Positions 1 through 12,531 of a DNA stretch of 64,000 nt are shown here, in pieces (positions within the stretch are counted from its first letter, which is position 1; each line of letters begins with the position of its first letter). The stretch is taken from NCBI GenBank assembly GCA_029718625.1, contig CM056376.1, positions 88,616,333-88,680,332 of the forward strand, written 5' to 3'. Source of the stretch: Synaphobranchus kaupii. Taxonomy: Eukaryota > Chordata > Actinopteri > Anguilliformes > Synaphobranchidae. Below the pieces are notes generated by a model that was not told the origin of the DNA, did no database searches, and worked only from the letters and a program-made list of their open reading frames with translations. The position numbers and the translations under genes were made by a program.

Positions 1-2914
1 ACAGATTACTTGCAACAGTGTTTCTCTCTATGCCAATGCCAGTATGGTATAAAACATTCAATTGATCTCACAGGAGCATAAATTGAGTTGGAACACAGTG
101 CCAAAATAAAACCGCAGAAAACCGTAAAAATCTTGGCTATAACAATTCTTAAGAACAACAAACCCATGTCATACCAAATGGAACACAGTGATCTAAAAAC
201 TGAATCAAATTGTCTACATGGTGCCGAACAAATCATGCTGCCAAATAGAGACCTATATTGTTATGTGAGAGTTACATTATGTTCTGGATTCATTGAAGAG
301 GTTGACCAGACGGAGGTTGGGTCCTGGATGCTGTAGAGAGCAGCGAATGAATGACAGTATGCAGTCAGTGACGGTGTACTGAATGAAAGACAAATGGCCA
401 TTTGTGTATCTAATAGACATTGTGAATGACCAATGATAGCGAGTGTAGCAGATGACGGAATGCACGTAGAATGATGGTGAGTGCATGCGTGACCTGGCCT
501 GGCCAGTTCCTACCTGGCCACACCCCTGATGGCATCCTAACCAATCGGATTCCATTCTCCGTGCATCATTTGGATGAATTTCACCCATGAGGGTGTGAGA
601 AAAGAGAGAGAAGAAAGAAAATCATTAATAATTCATCTAGCAATCGCATTTATAAAGCACGAGGCATACATTATGAATTGATTTCATTTAAGATTTTGGT
701 TATAATTATTTTAAAATATGGAATTAATTTTGACTTGTCATTATTGAAGATAGTTTCAAATCCACCTGAATCTATGTTGCACCAACAAAGCATTTGAAAT
801 GGGGGGGGGGAAATGCAACTACAGAGAGGAAGAGTCCAGGTCAGTGTAAGGGATTCTTATCTGCGCAATGGGGCCACGAGGTAGAGAGATGGGTGCTCTC
901 AACTCACGTGTTACCAAATCATACAGCTGTGTTCACTTTTTTAGGCTGGTGTTCCAGATTTCATTGGTCTCAATGTGGCCCCAGTTTCACACCTGACCTC
1001 TAACTCCTTCTGGTCCTTTACTTGCTTAAGACTGTGGTACAATCCGTCATAGACGACTGGCTTTTCTTTTTCCTTCTCTCTCATCTTTCTCTGTACCTGA
1101 CCATCTCTCTTCCTCTCTCTTCCTCTCTCTTTCTCTCTTTCTCTCCTTTATATTTATCTGTACCTGACCATCTCTCTCTCACATGCACACACACACACAC
1201 ATGTAGAGAGAGAGCATTTTATCAGTACTGAGCATTAATTAATTTATGAAACATAATCCATTTTTTTTTAAAACCTTCAATTTCCCCTGCTGTTCATTAC
1301 CCTCTTTTGCTGCAAGAGTATCAAAATTACAGTGAAGATAAAGCCTTAAAATAACCGTACTGTGTACCATCCTGAAAGCACTGAAACTACACTAATGTAG
1401 GACTGCTGCACATCTGCTGTAGTGAATTATGTGGTGTGGCATGGAGCCGCCTTCTTCCACCATTCAGCATAAGGTTCGAATCACACATCAAAGACGTCCG
1501 GCCCCTCACATTACTCATAGCTGTTCATCTATCAATCACTGCAGGGCTCTGTGATCAACTGTAGCTAACAGAGTAGGGCCGAAAGGTTTTAAAGAGAGGG
1601 GTAAGTATATTTCTGAAAATTGACCGAGGCTCTGAAATACTTACTTGAGAAGATTAAGAAATCATCCCTTGCTCATTTACCTCAGAAAAGAGCAAACCTT
1701 CTGGATCTAAAACGGTCAAAGACGCAGTAGGCCCTAATGCTTTCCAAAGCACGGGTGTTCAAGGCTTGGATTTACCTAAAAATACAGAGGGCATACATTA
1801 GCATTGCATATACAAATGGTGAGCTAGGCTCTGGACAATAGGCACAGTGTACACCTGGGGGACCGGTATAGCCACCTGCCATATTTCATGAAACTGAAGG
1901 ATTTCTAAGCATTGACCATAATGACTTTACAGCTGTGCAAAGTTTTCATGCTGTAGGGCCCATAGCCTGCACTTAATGCATTCCTTTCTTTTCAGAAGTC
2001 AGTAAATGTTGTGTTTATCACCTCATATGAACAAGCGACCCTGACTGAGACGAATGCCCGCCATTTTTAATTGTTAAAATGTCAGCAGAGGTGCATCCTG
2101 GAACGTCACACACAGGTACAAAGGCCTGACTGTGTGCGTGTATGTGTGTTCAGCTGCTGTTGTTCTTGTCAAGACATTCTGCACATCAGCATCAAAGTGA
2201 AGGGATTATGCACCACGGGCATCCATCCCAATCAGTTATGAGTGCTAAGTATGTAAACTATTTCCAAGGTGGTATTCACAAACAGCTGGAGAGGAGGACC
2301 TATGGTCAGGAAAGCTGAGAGGTTTCTCACAAAATGTGCCACGGGCTGATAGAATTCTGAATTTGTGTCCAGATCTAATACATTTTGCAGCATGCATCCA
2401 TCTAGTTTTACTGCCTGTTGACACGGCTGTTACATTATTGTGTCATTTGTATCCATAAAGGTATTTTATGTCTTTATATACTCTGCATGTTAGGAAGTGC
2501 CGGGGGTGATGGTCTAGCAAAAGTCTGTGTTGGGAGCTGGAGAGAGCTCACATTTCACGTGCGTGGTGCACAGATACGATTGAACAGGGGAGGTAGAGGA
2601 GCTGTGGAGGAAAGGGGAGATCTTACTTAGATAAAATATGATTTCACTGATATATTAATCCTTGTTAAAGTAAAGAACATGTGGGAGAGACAGACAGAGG
2701 GAGATTGAGAGAGATCCTCTTCAGCAGGTGTTTAGTAGAGAAAACCCCCACTACTAAGCATATCATAGCTACTGCATATCATAGTGCTAAATAAGATCTC
2801 TGTACCAAATAAACTTCTCTCCAGTGAGATTTTGAAGGTTCCAAATCTACATTACCCTCGTAACTTGATTGAGATAGGTCACTGTAGTCTTGACGGGGGG
2901 GAATCAGCAGTTAT
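1..2914. other. Non-coding DNA, no gene recognised
   Basis: I see no convincing coding sequence here. Open frames are short, lack splice context and show no familiar motifs. A TC-rich tract runs from about 1055 to 1180 and ends in a short CA run near 1186-1202. A repetitive GAATGA-like texture lies at about 340-480. The rest looks like ordinary AT-rich fish intergenic or intronic sequence. Confidence 0.5.
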
Positions 2915-3166
2915 GATAACATTACATTACAGGCATTTAGCATACGCTCTTATCCAGAGCGACTTACACAACTTTTTTAGCTTATTTTTATTTATTTTTT
3001 ATTTTTTATTTTTTTCCATTTATACCGCTGGATATATACTGAAGCAATTCAGGTTAGGTACCTTGCTCAAGGGTATAACGGCAGTGTCCTACCTGGGAAT
3101 TGAACCTGCAACCTTTCGGTTACGAGGCCAGTTCCTTAACCATTATACTACACTGCCGCCCGGATC
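2915..3166 (-). repeat. tRNA-derived SINE, near full length
   Basis: Read on the minus strand, this begins with a tRNA-like head. It has an A-box-like TAGTATAATGG (3140-3150 on plus) and, about 35 bp further, a B-box-like GGTTCAATTCC (3096-3106 on plus), the two halves of an internal RNA polymerase III promoter. A body follows, then a tail with the palindromic CGCTCTGGATAAGAGCG motif and an ATGTAATGTAATG-type end. The same tail type ends the L2-like copies at 16.8 and 50.3 kb, which fits a SINE mobilised by an L2-type LINE partner. The family name is not assigned. Confidence 0.8.
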
Positions 3167-4221
3167 ACAGGTATGTATACACGTGTAAGTGTTTATTGTG
3201 CTGTGCCTATAAGTGACTGCCCTGCTACTGTAACTGCTAGAAGCTACGTGGGGGTGTTTCAGCATCAGCTTTGATTTTGAGCTCATCAGCGTCTTGAGAA
3301 AAGGGTGGAAATGTTAGTAGAACACAATGAAAGGCTTTCGCAAGCTGACATTATTTTGATGAAAGATTGAACGTCTAAATGCAAAGTAAGTTGAAGTATT
3401 TTGGCACCCTGTTTTTGCGGAATATTAAAGTCTGACACCACCAGGCTAGTTCAAACTGTAGTAGAGAGACATTTACTGTTGTTTTCTTTAGGGTTTTTAA
3501 AAGAATCAGTAAAAGTGTTAGAATTTTTCCTTTTTTTTTGGTTGGGGTGGGGGTTGGGTGGGGGGGGGGGGGCCGGGGTGAGGTGAGTGGAAGGAGCTGC
3601 TGTAACATGTCAATGTCACACTAAATCTGAATAAACAAAACTACATATTCCCTACAAGGGAACTATGGCTTTGACAGATTAACCATGCAGTCCATCTGAG
3701 AGTATATCAAGGCAATGTAGTGGAAAATTTCTCAATTAGTGGGAAATGTAGTTAATTCGTGGACATGCAGTTTTTTGCTTTTCATAGATTTGTACAGAAT
3801 TATTTATTACTTCTGTAATAGTAACTATGGCAACTATGGAATTTGCTAAAAAGTTTTCTCGTTATTCTTTATGAATAATAATACATTTATTGTATTCTTA
3901 TATATTCTTCTAGAGAAATCAATAGAATGGACTGAACATTGCTTTAGCACTTCATTAATCTTATTTCACTTATAATTCTTCCAACTCTGCCAACAATATG
4001 AATTTAAATTTGGATTTGCAGTTGGATCTTAAATGGAGCCATTTGGGGGTGATATTTAGTTTGTTTTATGCCACAGTTAAATCGTTGATGAGAAGAAAAA
4101 TGTAGTTTTTGCTTATTCAATCATTCCCGAACTTCTCTTTAAGTGGTTGTAGTTGCAATAGAATATTTTCTTGACAGCAATATTATGCTGAATATTTTCT
4201 TTAGCACCTAATTGTCAGTAA
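3167..4221. other. Non-coding DNA with G-rich tract
   Basis: No gene is recognised. A G-homopolymer-rich stretch lies at about 3540-3580 (GGTTGGGGTGGGGG texture followed by 12 or more G). The remainder is AT-rich with no motif I can support. Confidence 0.5.
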
Positions 4222-4930
4222 TTGTGGTATGACAGGTACTGGGGCCGGAGCCAAGGTGTCAGCCCTGGAGGGGCCGGATCCTACCCGTCTCTCAGAGCCT
4301 ACTGTCTGCATTCCCCTCCCCCGTCCCACCCCGTCACCTCTGAGGAATCCCGTTCCAGTTCTGGCCTGTCCGTTTCGTCGTCGGCCCGGGTGCCTTCATT
4401 TCAGGACGTGCCGAGGGCTCGTACGAGTGGGTCTGAGGCTAAAGCAGAGCTCCCTGGCCTGCCGATACTGTAGGGTGAGTGACCCCAGACAGTCTGAACT
4501 AGATTAAAAACCCGTTCTCCCTCTGGCCCCCAACGCGAACAAAAGACCGCCTCCTCCTTCGGCGTCTTGGACCCGTGAACCTCGTCCCTTTTCTGACTTT
4601 TCCCCCCGGCGGTTCTTCCTCCCGGCGTCGAGGTGTGCAGAGAAGTCCGCTTGTCTGTCTCCAGCTGCTCGCCGACCGAGTCTCGCTGTTCTTTCCTTTC
4701 TGTCTCGGGCTGTCACGGCTCTTTCTCTCCGTCGGCTCGCCTCGCCGGTCTCAGACTCGTGCGGCTCCGTCTCTACAAGCGACGCCTCCCTGGCTCTCAT
4801 TTCCTCCGTCTGATTCGCAAGGTTACTCCTCTGGCTCTCGCTCACACTGTTGTGCGCCAGATGACTTTCTTCTGGAAGTTTCCAGTGCTTCTGGGGTTTT
4901 TTTCTTCTTTTTTTTTTTACAGACGTAAAT
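4222..4930 (+). other. GC/CpG-rich island with interrupted open frames
   Basis: About 0.7 kb of clearly GC- and CpG-rich DNA sits in AT-rich surroundings and ends abruptly at a T run near 4910. Frames stay open for about 80-115 codons on both strands, with Ser/Pro/Arg-rich composition. A splice-like acceptor (TATGACAG, ending about 4234) and a consensus donor (AGG|GTGAGT, junction about 4473) bracket an open stretch. The upstream frame stops just before or inside the donor region, so coding is uncertain. It could be a promoter CpG island, an exon of an unknown gene, or the 5' region of a retroelement. No domain is recognisable. Confidence 0.35.
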
Positions 4931-5956
4931 AACTAAAGGTAGGGTGTGGTAACACATCCGCTCAGGAACGCGTGGAATCAGGTGACACGCTGGAGGGGTG
5001 AAAGTTTAATTCAAGAGCTTGTCTCTTATGCAGAATGCCCTATATCAGCACCACCTGGGTGCAATGGCAGTCCTTGCCCTGTCCACCATGTGTGGACGAC
5101 GGGGGAGACTCAGAGGTGAGAGTGGGCTGAAGGGAGGGTTCTGCGGTAGGCCTCAACGAATCGACAAATGTATAATATGCACATTATCACTGGAGCTGTC
5201 GCGTCTCAATATTGTATTCCCATGTTATAACGTATGCTTTTGCTTAAGAACATGAGCAAATCTACAGCCTTTTTAGTTTATTCACAAAGTTAATTCACTG
5301 TCATCTGCCAATTTAATTATGTCCACAGCTGGTGTAGTGACTTGACATGCAACGATTCAAATAACTTTAACAAATAATGACTTATGACAGAAATGTCTAA
5401 TATGATTTTCGGCAATAGGCGTGCTGATAACTTTATTGTCACCCCGCTCATTAGTCCATGTTCTGTAGCAATAAGAATGAAGTGGATTGTTTAAATGTTT
5501 GAAACCCATTTGTGTGTCATAGGCACACTCCAAATTTACAACAAAGGGACCAGGTGTTGGAGTTTGAATCTGCAGCTAGAGACCATGACCAAAACACTAA
5601 AACCACTGGTTCAGTCCCTCTGTCTAGCTCAAGTGTGGAAACATACCACAGGATTTGGGTGTCAGGTCTTTAAAGTGATGGCAATAAATAACGACAACAA
5701 CAGCTGAACTGATTTAATTTTGCCTTTGCAGTTGAGAGAGTGCGGTTATGTAACCGCTCTGGGGCTGCGATTGGGGCCCTCAGGATCTGGAGAGGGTCGT
5801 GCTGAAAACGCCCAATGTTATCTGCGCAGAAACTCTGTTTCCATGCATGCATTCTGGGACAGGCGTCGTCTCCAGACTTTAGGCTTCTCATTCATGTCTG
5901 TGCACTGGTATTCATGCGGCATACCTGTGCGGGGATATGGGTGCTATCTTCAGAGT
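4931..5956. other. Non-coding DNA, no gene recognised
   Basis: AT-rich sequence with only short random open frames. I found no repeat family or exon signal that I could defend. Confidence 0.45.
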
Positions 5957-6024
5957 AATGTGTGTGTGTGTGTGTGTGTCTCTGCCTGTGCCTGTGTGTG
6001 TGTGTGTCTGTGTGTGTGTGCGTG

Positions 6025-6078
<54 letters not shown>

Positions 6079-6166
6079 TGTGTGCGCATGTGTCTGTGTG
6101 TGTGCGCGTGCGTGCGTGTGTGTGCGCGCGCGTGTGTGTGCGCGTGTGTGTGCTTGCATGCACCTG
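5957..6166. repeat. Compound TG/GTGC microsatellite
   Basis: About 200 bp of alternating TG with interspersed TGCG and TGTC units. The long cysteine/valine or histidine/threonine frames in both directions are artefacts of this repeat. Alternating purine-pyrimidine DNA of this kind can adopt Z-form. Confidence 0.95.
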
Positions 6167-6869
6167 GCCATCTGTGTCTGTGGCCCCTCTAACCTGCAGA
6201 TGTAACTATAAAATAATTCAGAGGCAGTTTCAGACAAGACAGTTCCACGCTGCCCCAGGCCGAACCCGCAGTCGCATGCTGATCTCAGACAAATTAAAGA
6301 ACCTCCAGCTTGGCTGGCAGAGTGTGCACAGAACATGCGCGCCGTGCGCACACGCACATTAAAGGGGGCTGAACGGGCAAACGGCTCCGCAGCGTTTCAT
6401 TGGAGGCGCATGTCAAGACCGTCCTCACTCACAAAGGGGGCTCGCTGTCACTCAAAGGCAGGAAGCAGTGTTCTAGAGGCCTGAACTGAATGTAAAACAG
6501 GGCTTGCAATGCAAGCCTGTTACGTCTGATATATGCATTGTTTCATAAGCTTGTGACATGTGAGCCAGACATTTCATCCGTGTCATTAAGTTTGCTTACA
6601 AAACAAATGCTTAGAGGCTTACTGTACACTAACTTAACATTTATTGGGATATGTTATTAAGGATCTAGGAACTTGTAAAAACATGAACACTTTTAATATA
6701 TAGTGATAAATGGAATGTTTCTGATGCTCACCCTGAGCATAGCATAAGTCACCCTGGTTAAGACTGTCTGCTATATATTATATAGGAACTGTGTTTATTT
6801 TTCTTTTATAGTCTATTACATTTTATTACCTGACTTGTCCTATAAATCGCACGTAAGTACACACCCGCA
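6167..6869. other. Non-coding DNA between microsatellites
   Basis: No gene or repeat family is recognised. The sequence lies between the TG tract and the AC run that borders the L2-like relic. Confidence 0.45.
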
Positions 6870-6870
6870 T

Positions 6871-6901
<31 letters not shown>
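6870..6901. repeat. (AC)n microsatellite
   Basis: About 15 AC dinucleotides immediately beyond the 3' side (in minus-strand sense) of the LINE reverse transcriptase relic. Confidence 0.95.
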
Positions 6902-6903
<2 letters not shown>

Positions 6904-6904
6904 A

Positions 6905-7800
6905 GCTAGAGGTATGTACAGTTACAACATAGAGAAGGTTTAGGTTGTTCAAATAGAAACATTTGAAGAGGTGTCGTCTGAATAGGTGAGTTTGAACATG
7001 TTTCGGAAGCCAGTCGATTTGCCTTCCTGAATGGCTGGAGAAACCATTGGATGATGAGTACAGAGAAGAGCCGGGGCCACAATGAATGACTGCCAAGTGC
7101 TCTACGAGATGGGACAGCCAGCTGTGGAGAGAATGCCAAACAAAGAGGTCTGGTTGGAGTTGCATGGTGTAATCATCGTCTGAATACAGGAAGGTGTAGT
7201 ACCATTTGAAGCTTTGTATGCCAGGGTGAGATATTTGGATTGAATGTGAGCAGCCACTGCAATCGAGTGAAGGGTGTTCTAAAGTGACATCACGTATGAG
7301 TTTATATAGGTTGAGATCCAGGTGGATAGCCTTCTGGGCCAGTTGCAGTGGCCTGATGGCAAAGGATGGTAGGCCAGTCACAAGGCCCTACAACAGTCCA
7401 GACGAGAGATCAAGGGGGCTTAAACGAGCACCTGTGCAACTTCTTGGGTGAGCGAGGGGCAGATTGTCTTGATGTTCTGAAGGGAGAACCTGCAGGGCCT
7501 GTCGGTTGCTGTAATTTGTCCCAAGAAGCTCAGGTGGTCATCCAGGGTCACACCAAGGTTCTTAGCTGAGAGGGAGGGAGACACTGTGGAGCCGTTGACA
7601 GTGATTGAAACGTCAATCTGCAGGGACCCTTTGCCAGGAGGAACAGGAGTTCTGTCTTCCCCAGGTTGTGCTTCAGGTGGTAGGTGGACATCCAGGTTGC
7701 AATGTCTGGTTAAAGGTCATTGAGACACAGCTTGTTTTACACATTACTGGCCAGCGGCTCATAGGAGTAAAGCAGGCTACCCGCTCTAATCTCCACTGAT
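6905..7800 (-). pseudogene. L2/CR1-type LINE ORF2 C-terminal relic
   Basis: The minus strand encodes, in several broken frames, the C-terminal half of a non-LTR retrotransposon protein. Recognisable pieces in order are a KTELLFL-like segment with LGVTLDDHLSF (near 7680-7540), SRLDYCRALVTGLP (near 7410-7370), AIRPLQLAQKA (about 7350) and a terminal segment with KTHLFRR-like residues (about 6975). These match the segment that follows the RT active site in L2-clade LINEs of fish. The YADD box and the endonuclease are absent, and stop codons and frameshifts split the remainder. It is a dead 5'-truncated copy, as is usual for LINEs. Clade assignment rests on motif memory, not alignment. Confidence 0.75.
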
Positions 7801-8825
7801 GTGGTGACTCCTGAATCAATCACAGAGCCGATACCCTAGGCCTGAGAGCTTAGCGCAAAGCAGACAGGCTTAAAGAAGTGTCATTGAAACATTTAACTTT
7901 TATGTACAATGTTTACATGTCTAGATTGTCAGAATGTCATTTAAAAAAAATGTATTATGTATTTTTTAATAAAGTTTTTGCACAGAAGAATGCATCATTG
8001 AGCTATTAAAACACCAGAAGAAACACAGGATTGTGCATCTGTATTTGTAAAGTCTCAGTAGCTCCCTTTACACTGTGCCAAAAGCCGGGGAACCTAAGCC
8101 TGGAACCAAAGTGCTTGGGCTACAGTTCTTGTAGCATTTCCACTGGGATTCAGCCAGGCTGTAGTAGCCCGGCTGTAACCATGGCAACTAAGCAGAATAT
8201 TGTTTTTCATATCTCAAAGCCAAAACAATAACAATGGAGCCCGTAGCAGTGCATAATGACATGCTTACAGCTGTGGCCCTGACCGTTGGCGAGCCCAGAC
8301 TCCTTATCACCTTTTTTGGAAATGTCAGATTTACTTTGTTGTTATGCCACCTGCAGCCCTGCAATGAGTGCTGTGGCTGAAGTATATGCACTCCTCTGAT
8401 CCACTCAGCCAGTGACCACTGTCCACACTACGCAGTACCCACTTGAATCAAGTGGACTAGTGACAATCGAGTAATCTTTCACTGAAGACCATCTGAAGGA
8501 GGGGAATATTGGTTGCACCAAATATTAGTACAATGCAACACTGGTTGAAGGGAATTCATTGGATATTGCTGTCTGGCGCAAACAGGAGGAACCCAGGCAG
8601 TGGAGTGAGCAGAGAAAAAACACGAGAGTGCTGTGCTTACTGATGACATATATCACCCAACAATGAGCAGGTGCATTGGGCTACTGTGACCCTAAATCAA
8701 CTCCAAAGGGTGGCCAGGTGGAGAGAGGGACTCAGCACTGTGACTCAGAATCGCCCTCAGACCTTCAAAGTCATTTTCAAATCTCTTTAGGGCCTGTTTT
8801 TTTCCCCCTTTAAAATGGACAGTGA
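7801..8825. other. Non-coding DNA, no gene recognised
   Basis: No motif beyond short random open frames. It contains an AATAAA-like site near 7968, but no upstream exon that I can support. Confidence 0.4.
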
Positions 8826-8828
8826 TTA

Positions 8829-9004
8829 CATTTACATTTTAGACATTTGGCAGATGCTCTTATCCAGAGCGACGTACATTAGTGCATTTTCCAACCTGAA
8901 ACAAGTGCGTTAAAACAACCCTAAAAGGTAAATACGAATTCAAACACCAAACGCAGTCAGTATGATTTTTTTTTTTTTTTTTTTTTGGGGGGGGAACCAC
9001 ACGA
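8829..9004 (+). repeat. Left arm of 178-bp inverted repeat pair
   Basis: This segment is the inverted partner of 12532-12712. Shared blocks in order are ACATTTTAG..CATTTGGCAGA, the palindrome CTCTTATCCAGAGCG, GTGCATTTTCCAACCTGAAACAAGTG.., and a T/G homopolymer ending in ACCACAC. The arm may be one terminal inverted repeat of a DNA transposon that spans to 12.7 kb, or a separate repeat of the same family. Confidence 0.75.
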
Positions 9005-9006
9005 TA

Positions 9007-9008
9007 TA
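9007..9008. repeat. TA target-site duplication, left
   Basis: TA dinucleotide directly before the terminal CAGTGCCCTCC of the Tc1-like element. It is matched by TA at 10564-10565. Confidence 0.85.
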
Positions 9009-10563
9009 CAGTGCCCTCCACAATTATTGGAACCCCTGGTAGAGATGAGTAAAAAGGGTTATAAAAAATTAATTAATGAAGTGAAAAGTGAATTAGCTTA
9101 ATCTCACACTGAAAAAATGAGAAAAATCCAACCTTTAATTGAAGTAAATCTATTTTGAGAAAAAAAAAAACCTTCATCAAGAAATTATTTGCACCCCTAG
9201 AAATTCTTATGAACAAAATGTAACTGAAGCATTTTTTCCATTTATATTTTACTTTTTAAAGTTGATCAGAGTGTTTAGGAACTTTCGAGCGGTAGTCCAT
9301 GACTTCCTGTTTCACTGGGGTATGAATATGAGGTGACACAGAGGCCATATTCCCTTATTCATACATCAACATGGGAAAGATAAGAGAACACACAAATCAA
9401 ATGTGGGAAAAGTGTGTTGAGCTTCATAAGTCAGGGAATGGCTACTCACCTGAAAATGCCCATACATCTACCATTAGGGCAATACTTAAAAAGTTCAAAG
9501 AAACTGGAACTGTTACAAACTTGCCTGGAAGAGGACCCAAGTTTATTTTGCCCCCACGCACAATGAGGATGGTAAGAGAGGCAAAAAAAATCCCCAAGGA
9601 TCACTGTTGGAGAATTACAGAGGAAAGTAGCATCTTGGGGTCATCAAGTCTCCAAAACTACCATAAGATGTCACCTCCTTGCCAACAAATTATTTGGAAG
9701 GCATGCCAGAAAAAAAGCCTTTCCTGTCATTTCACCACAAAGGTAAGTGCCTGGACTTTGCTAAACGCTATTGGAACTTTGACTGGAACCGTGTTCTATG
9801 GTCAGATGAAAGGAAAATTGAGCTTTTCGGCAACCAACACTCAAGGTGGGTATGGCGTAAAAAGAAGGATGGCTATACCAAAAATAACCTGATCCCCACT
9901 GTTAAGTATGGTGGAGGTTCCGTGATGTTGTGGGGCTGTTTTTTCTCCAAAGGCCCTGGGAACCTTGTTAGGGTTCATGGCATCATGAAATATCAGGAAA
10001 TTTTGAATCTGAATCTGGCTGCCTCTGCCAGGAAACTAAAACTGGGTAGTCATTGGATCTTCCAGCAGGACAATGATCCAAAAAGTACGTCAAAATCAAC
10101 ACAAAAATGGTTAACTGATCACAAAATCAAGCTTCTGCCACGGCCATCTCAGTCCCCTGACCTAAACCCCATTGAAAACCTGTGGGCTGAGCTGAAGAGG
10201 AGAGTGCACAAGAGAGGACCTAGGACTCTGGATGATCTGGAGAGATTCTGTAAAGAGGAATGGTCTCCGATTCCTTGCTCTGTATTCTCCAACCTTATTA
10301 GATGTTACGGGAGAAGACTCAGTGCTGTTTTATTGGCAAAGGGAGGTTGTACAAAGTGTTAAATGCAGGTGTGCCAATAATTGTGGCCCACATGGTTTTG
10401 TTAAAAATAATTATTTCTTGAGGGATTTTTTTTCTCAGAATAAATGTACTTCAATTAAAGGTTTTTGCAAATTTTTTCAATGTGATATTGAATTATGTGT
10501 GAATGTTTGATAACCCTTTTTACTCATCTCTACCAGGGGTGCCAATAATTGTGGAGGGCACTG
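9009..10563 (+). mobile_element. Tc1-like DNA transposon, 1555 bp
   Basis: Both ends carry inverted CAGTGCCCTCCACAATTATT-type termini flanked by TA, the Tc1/mariner target. Similarity between the ends continues inward for roughly 200 bp, including a GAGATGAGTAAAAAGGGTTA block near each outer edge. That arrangement resembles the long inverted repeats with direct repeats of fish Tc1 elements. Total length is typical for a complete Tc1 element. The enclosed transposase is broken, so this copy is non-autonomous, though both ends look usable as substrates. It is inserted just inside the left arm of a larger inverted-repeat pair. Confidence 0.92.
9371..10362 (+). pseudogene. Tc1-like transposase, frameshifted
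   Basis: A first frame from the ATG at 9371 carries the N-terminal DNA-binding region. It has a helix-turn-helix start (MGKIREHTNQMWEKCVELH) and a GRGPK motif near residue 55, resembling the GRPR-like linker between the two helix-turn-helix domains. The catalytic core is in a different frame from about 9679 to 10362. There WSDERK supplies the first Asp, FQQDNDPK the second, and SPDLNPIENLW the Glu, about 34 residues after the second Asp (DD34E). A frameshift near 9600-9700 therefore separates the binding domain from the catalytic domain. The missing amino acids around the bipartite helix-turn-helix suggest a small deletion as well. The family mobilises DNA by cut and paste into TA; this copy cannot make the full protein. 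Confidence 0.9.
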
Positions 10564-10565
10564 TA

Positions 10566-12531
10566 TCTGCAACGGGGTTTGTGTCAAAGGTTACAGCTAG
10601 TTTCTTTCAGCTGGCAGCATTATATCAACCCACCAAGGCTCATTTACCTCAAGGAAGATGCTTCCAACCAACCAACTGAAATCGAAGACTGATGAAAATG
10701 TAATGATAATTTTTTTTTTTTTTAATAAAGGTTTATGTGTGGTATTTGCTTCTGTGAATCACTGATTCTGAATGTTACATGGAATTTCAGCTGTTATCTG
10801 TCTAGGACAAGGCCTGTACACTGTAGAACAAGGCCTCCCCCTTGAGTACCTGTCATACTATTAATATGGTGTTTCCTGAACTATACCCAATTGGACAGAC
10901 ATGAGCAGGGCATAGGTCACAATGGCAATATTTAAGACAAATCAACAGCAGACCCATACGAAGAGCATTTCTTTGAAGTATATTCTCTATCAGTGCTTCT
11001 TAAACAGATTCCTCATAACAGCGGAAACTCGCAGGCCTGAGCAGCTACCGAACGTCAGGTAAACCTAGACCTGCTCATTTTTGGCCTCTGAATTTTAAAA
11101 ACAAGATGGACTACGCTTGATTAAACTTTGTGATTAAACTTGTCCACACCAACAATCGATAAGGCCTTGGGCAATAAAGGCACTTCAAACATTCAAAGCA
11201 GGAACTGCACATTGTCAGCACGACCGAATGGATGGTAACAAATCAGAATTTAAGTTTATTATTTGTAAAGAACAAATAAAAAATGTCAGTTAATGATTGT
11301 ATTGCAATTGCCTATTTAGATACAAGTTTTGTTTTGGATTTAGTTTCTGGCAGAGTGACTATGGTTGCGGTAAAACATAATGTGGAAAAATGCAGGAGGG
11401 TAAGTAGGGGATTTATTTATTTATTTTTTAAAGACTGGTTTATAAAAAATTAAAATACTTTGCTACAGTGAAATAGCAACTTTTTGTGTCTCAGGGCAGG
11501 GGGAATATTTTTTCAGCATGTTGGTGTCTATCTGTGCACATGACTGTGATGCAGCATTTCCCTGAAGCACAGCGCAAGTTCCACCCGCAATTATTTTATC
11601 ATGGGTTTTATTTAAAGAAAATGTTTTTTTTTAATAATTCAAATTTCTAATGAAACCAAGCATTGCAATCTTTCTTACCAAAAAAACAGCATCCAGGCAT
11701 TTGCAGTTTCTGGTTTTGAAAAGAATGAGCTGTAGCCTGCAGTACACACTATTACAGTACACACTATTACATAGCTCAAACATAACCCTGAGGCTTTTTT
11801 GCTCCCTTTCTTGCAAGTCAGTGAGCAGTGAACAAGTAAGCCTGAGTTTTATTACTGAGTTATGGGACATATCTGTTTTTAACTGAAAAATGGCGAAACT
11901 TGAAGAAAAATGACTGACACTAAAAGCAATAGTGCACTATGCCCGAACTATGCCCTATGCCAGAAAGATGTATGTGGTGAACTCACACATTACTGTAAAT
12001 CAGGACTGAATGCCTCTACAAAATGTTTCACCTCGATAGAAAGATAAGTCCATCTGCACTTTTTTCCAGAGAAAATAGGGAAGAAACACATTACATGCAA
12101 ATTTTCCATAGCACATGACAGAAACAGAGCTGAGACAGCTCATAAATAGCATAAAAATGAAGCAAACTAACGAGTGACAAGCCCAAGAAAAGACGGTAGA
12201 CTACTGCTAGTACCAGCTCAAAGCCCAAATGATGAACAAATTGCAAAACGGCAAACGTAACGGATATTCTGAAAAAGTAATTAAAAATGTAAAATAGCCC
12301 TTAATTGTCTGGTTTAAATGAGGAATGCAAAATATGTTCTCACATTAGATATGTTATTAGAATGTTTTGTTAAACCTCTTCAAGCTGCACCTCTCTATAC
12401 CCCTCCCTACCTCCTTGTGACCTCCCTTGATTGTGTTTTTTCTGAATCCTTGTTTAAGTGGTTCAAGCTGCTAGTTTAATACTTAAGGTTACTTATTGGC
12501 TTACTGTTGTACACGCCAATGATTGATATTG
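10566..12531. other. Non-coding DNA between inverted repeat arms
   Basis: About 2 kb with no recognisable coding motif. A 15-bp sequence is duplicated at about 11740-11771 (CAGTACACACTATTA twice). If the flanking inverted repeats are the ends of one transposon, this is its interior, but I see no transposase in it. Confidence 0.4.

Noticed and set aside
3090..3166. Functional tRNA gene on the minus strand
   Set aside because: A and B boxes are present but the fold is degenerate and the sequence continues into a SINE body and tail.
5892..6362. Several overlapping long frames of Cys/Val or His/Thr repeats
   Set aside because: They are translations of a TG/CA microsatellite in each frame.
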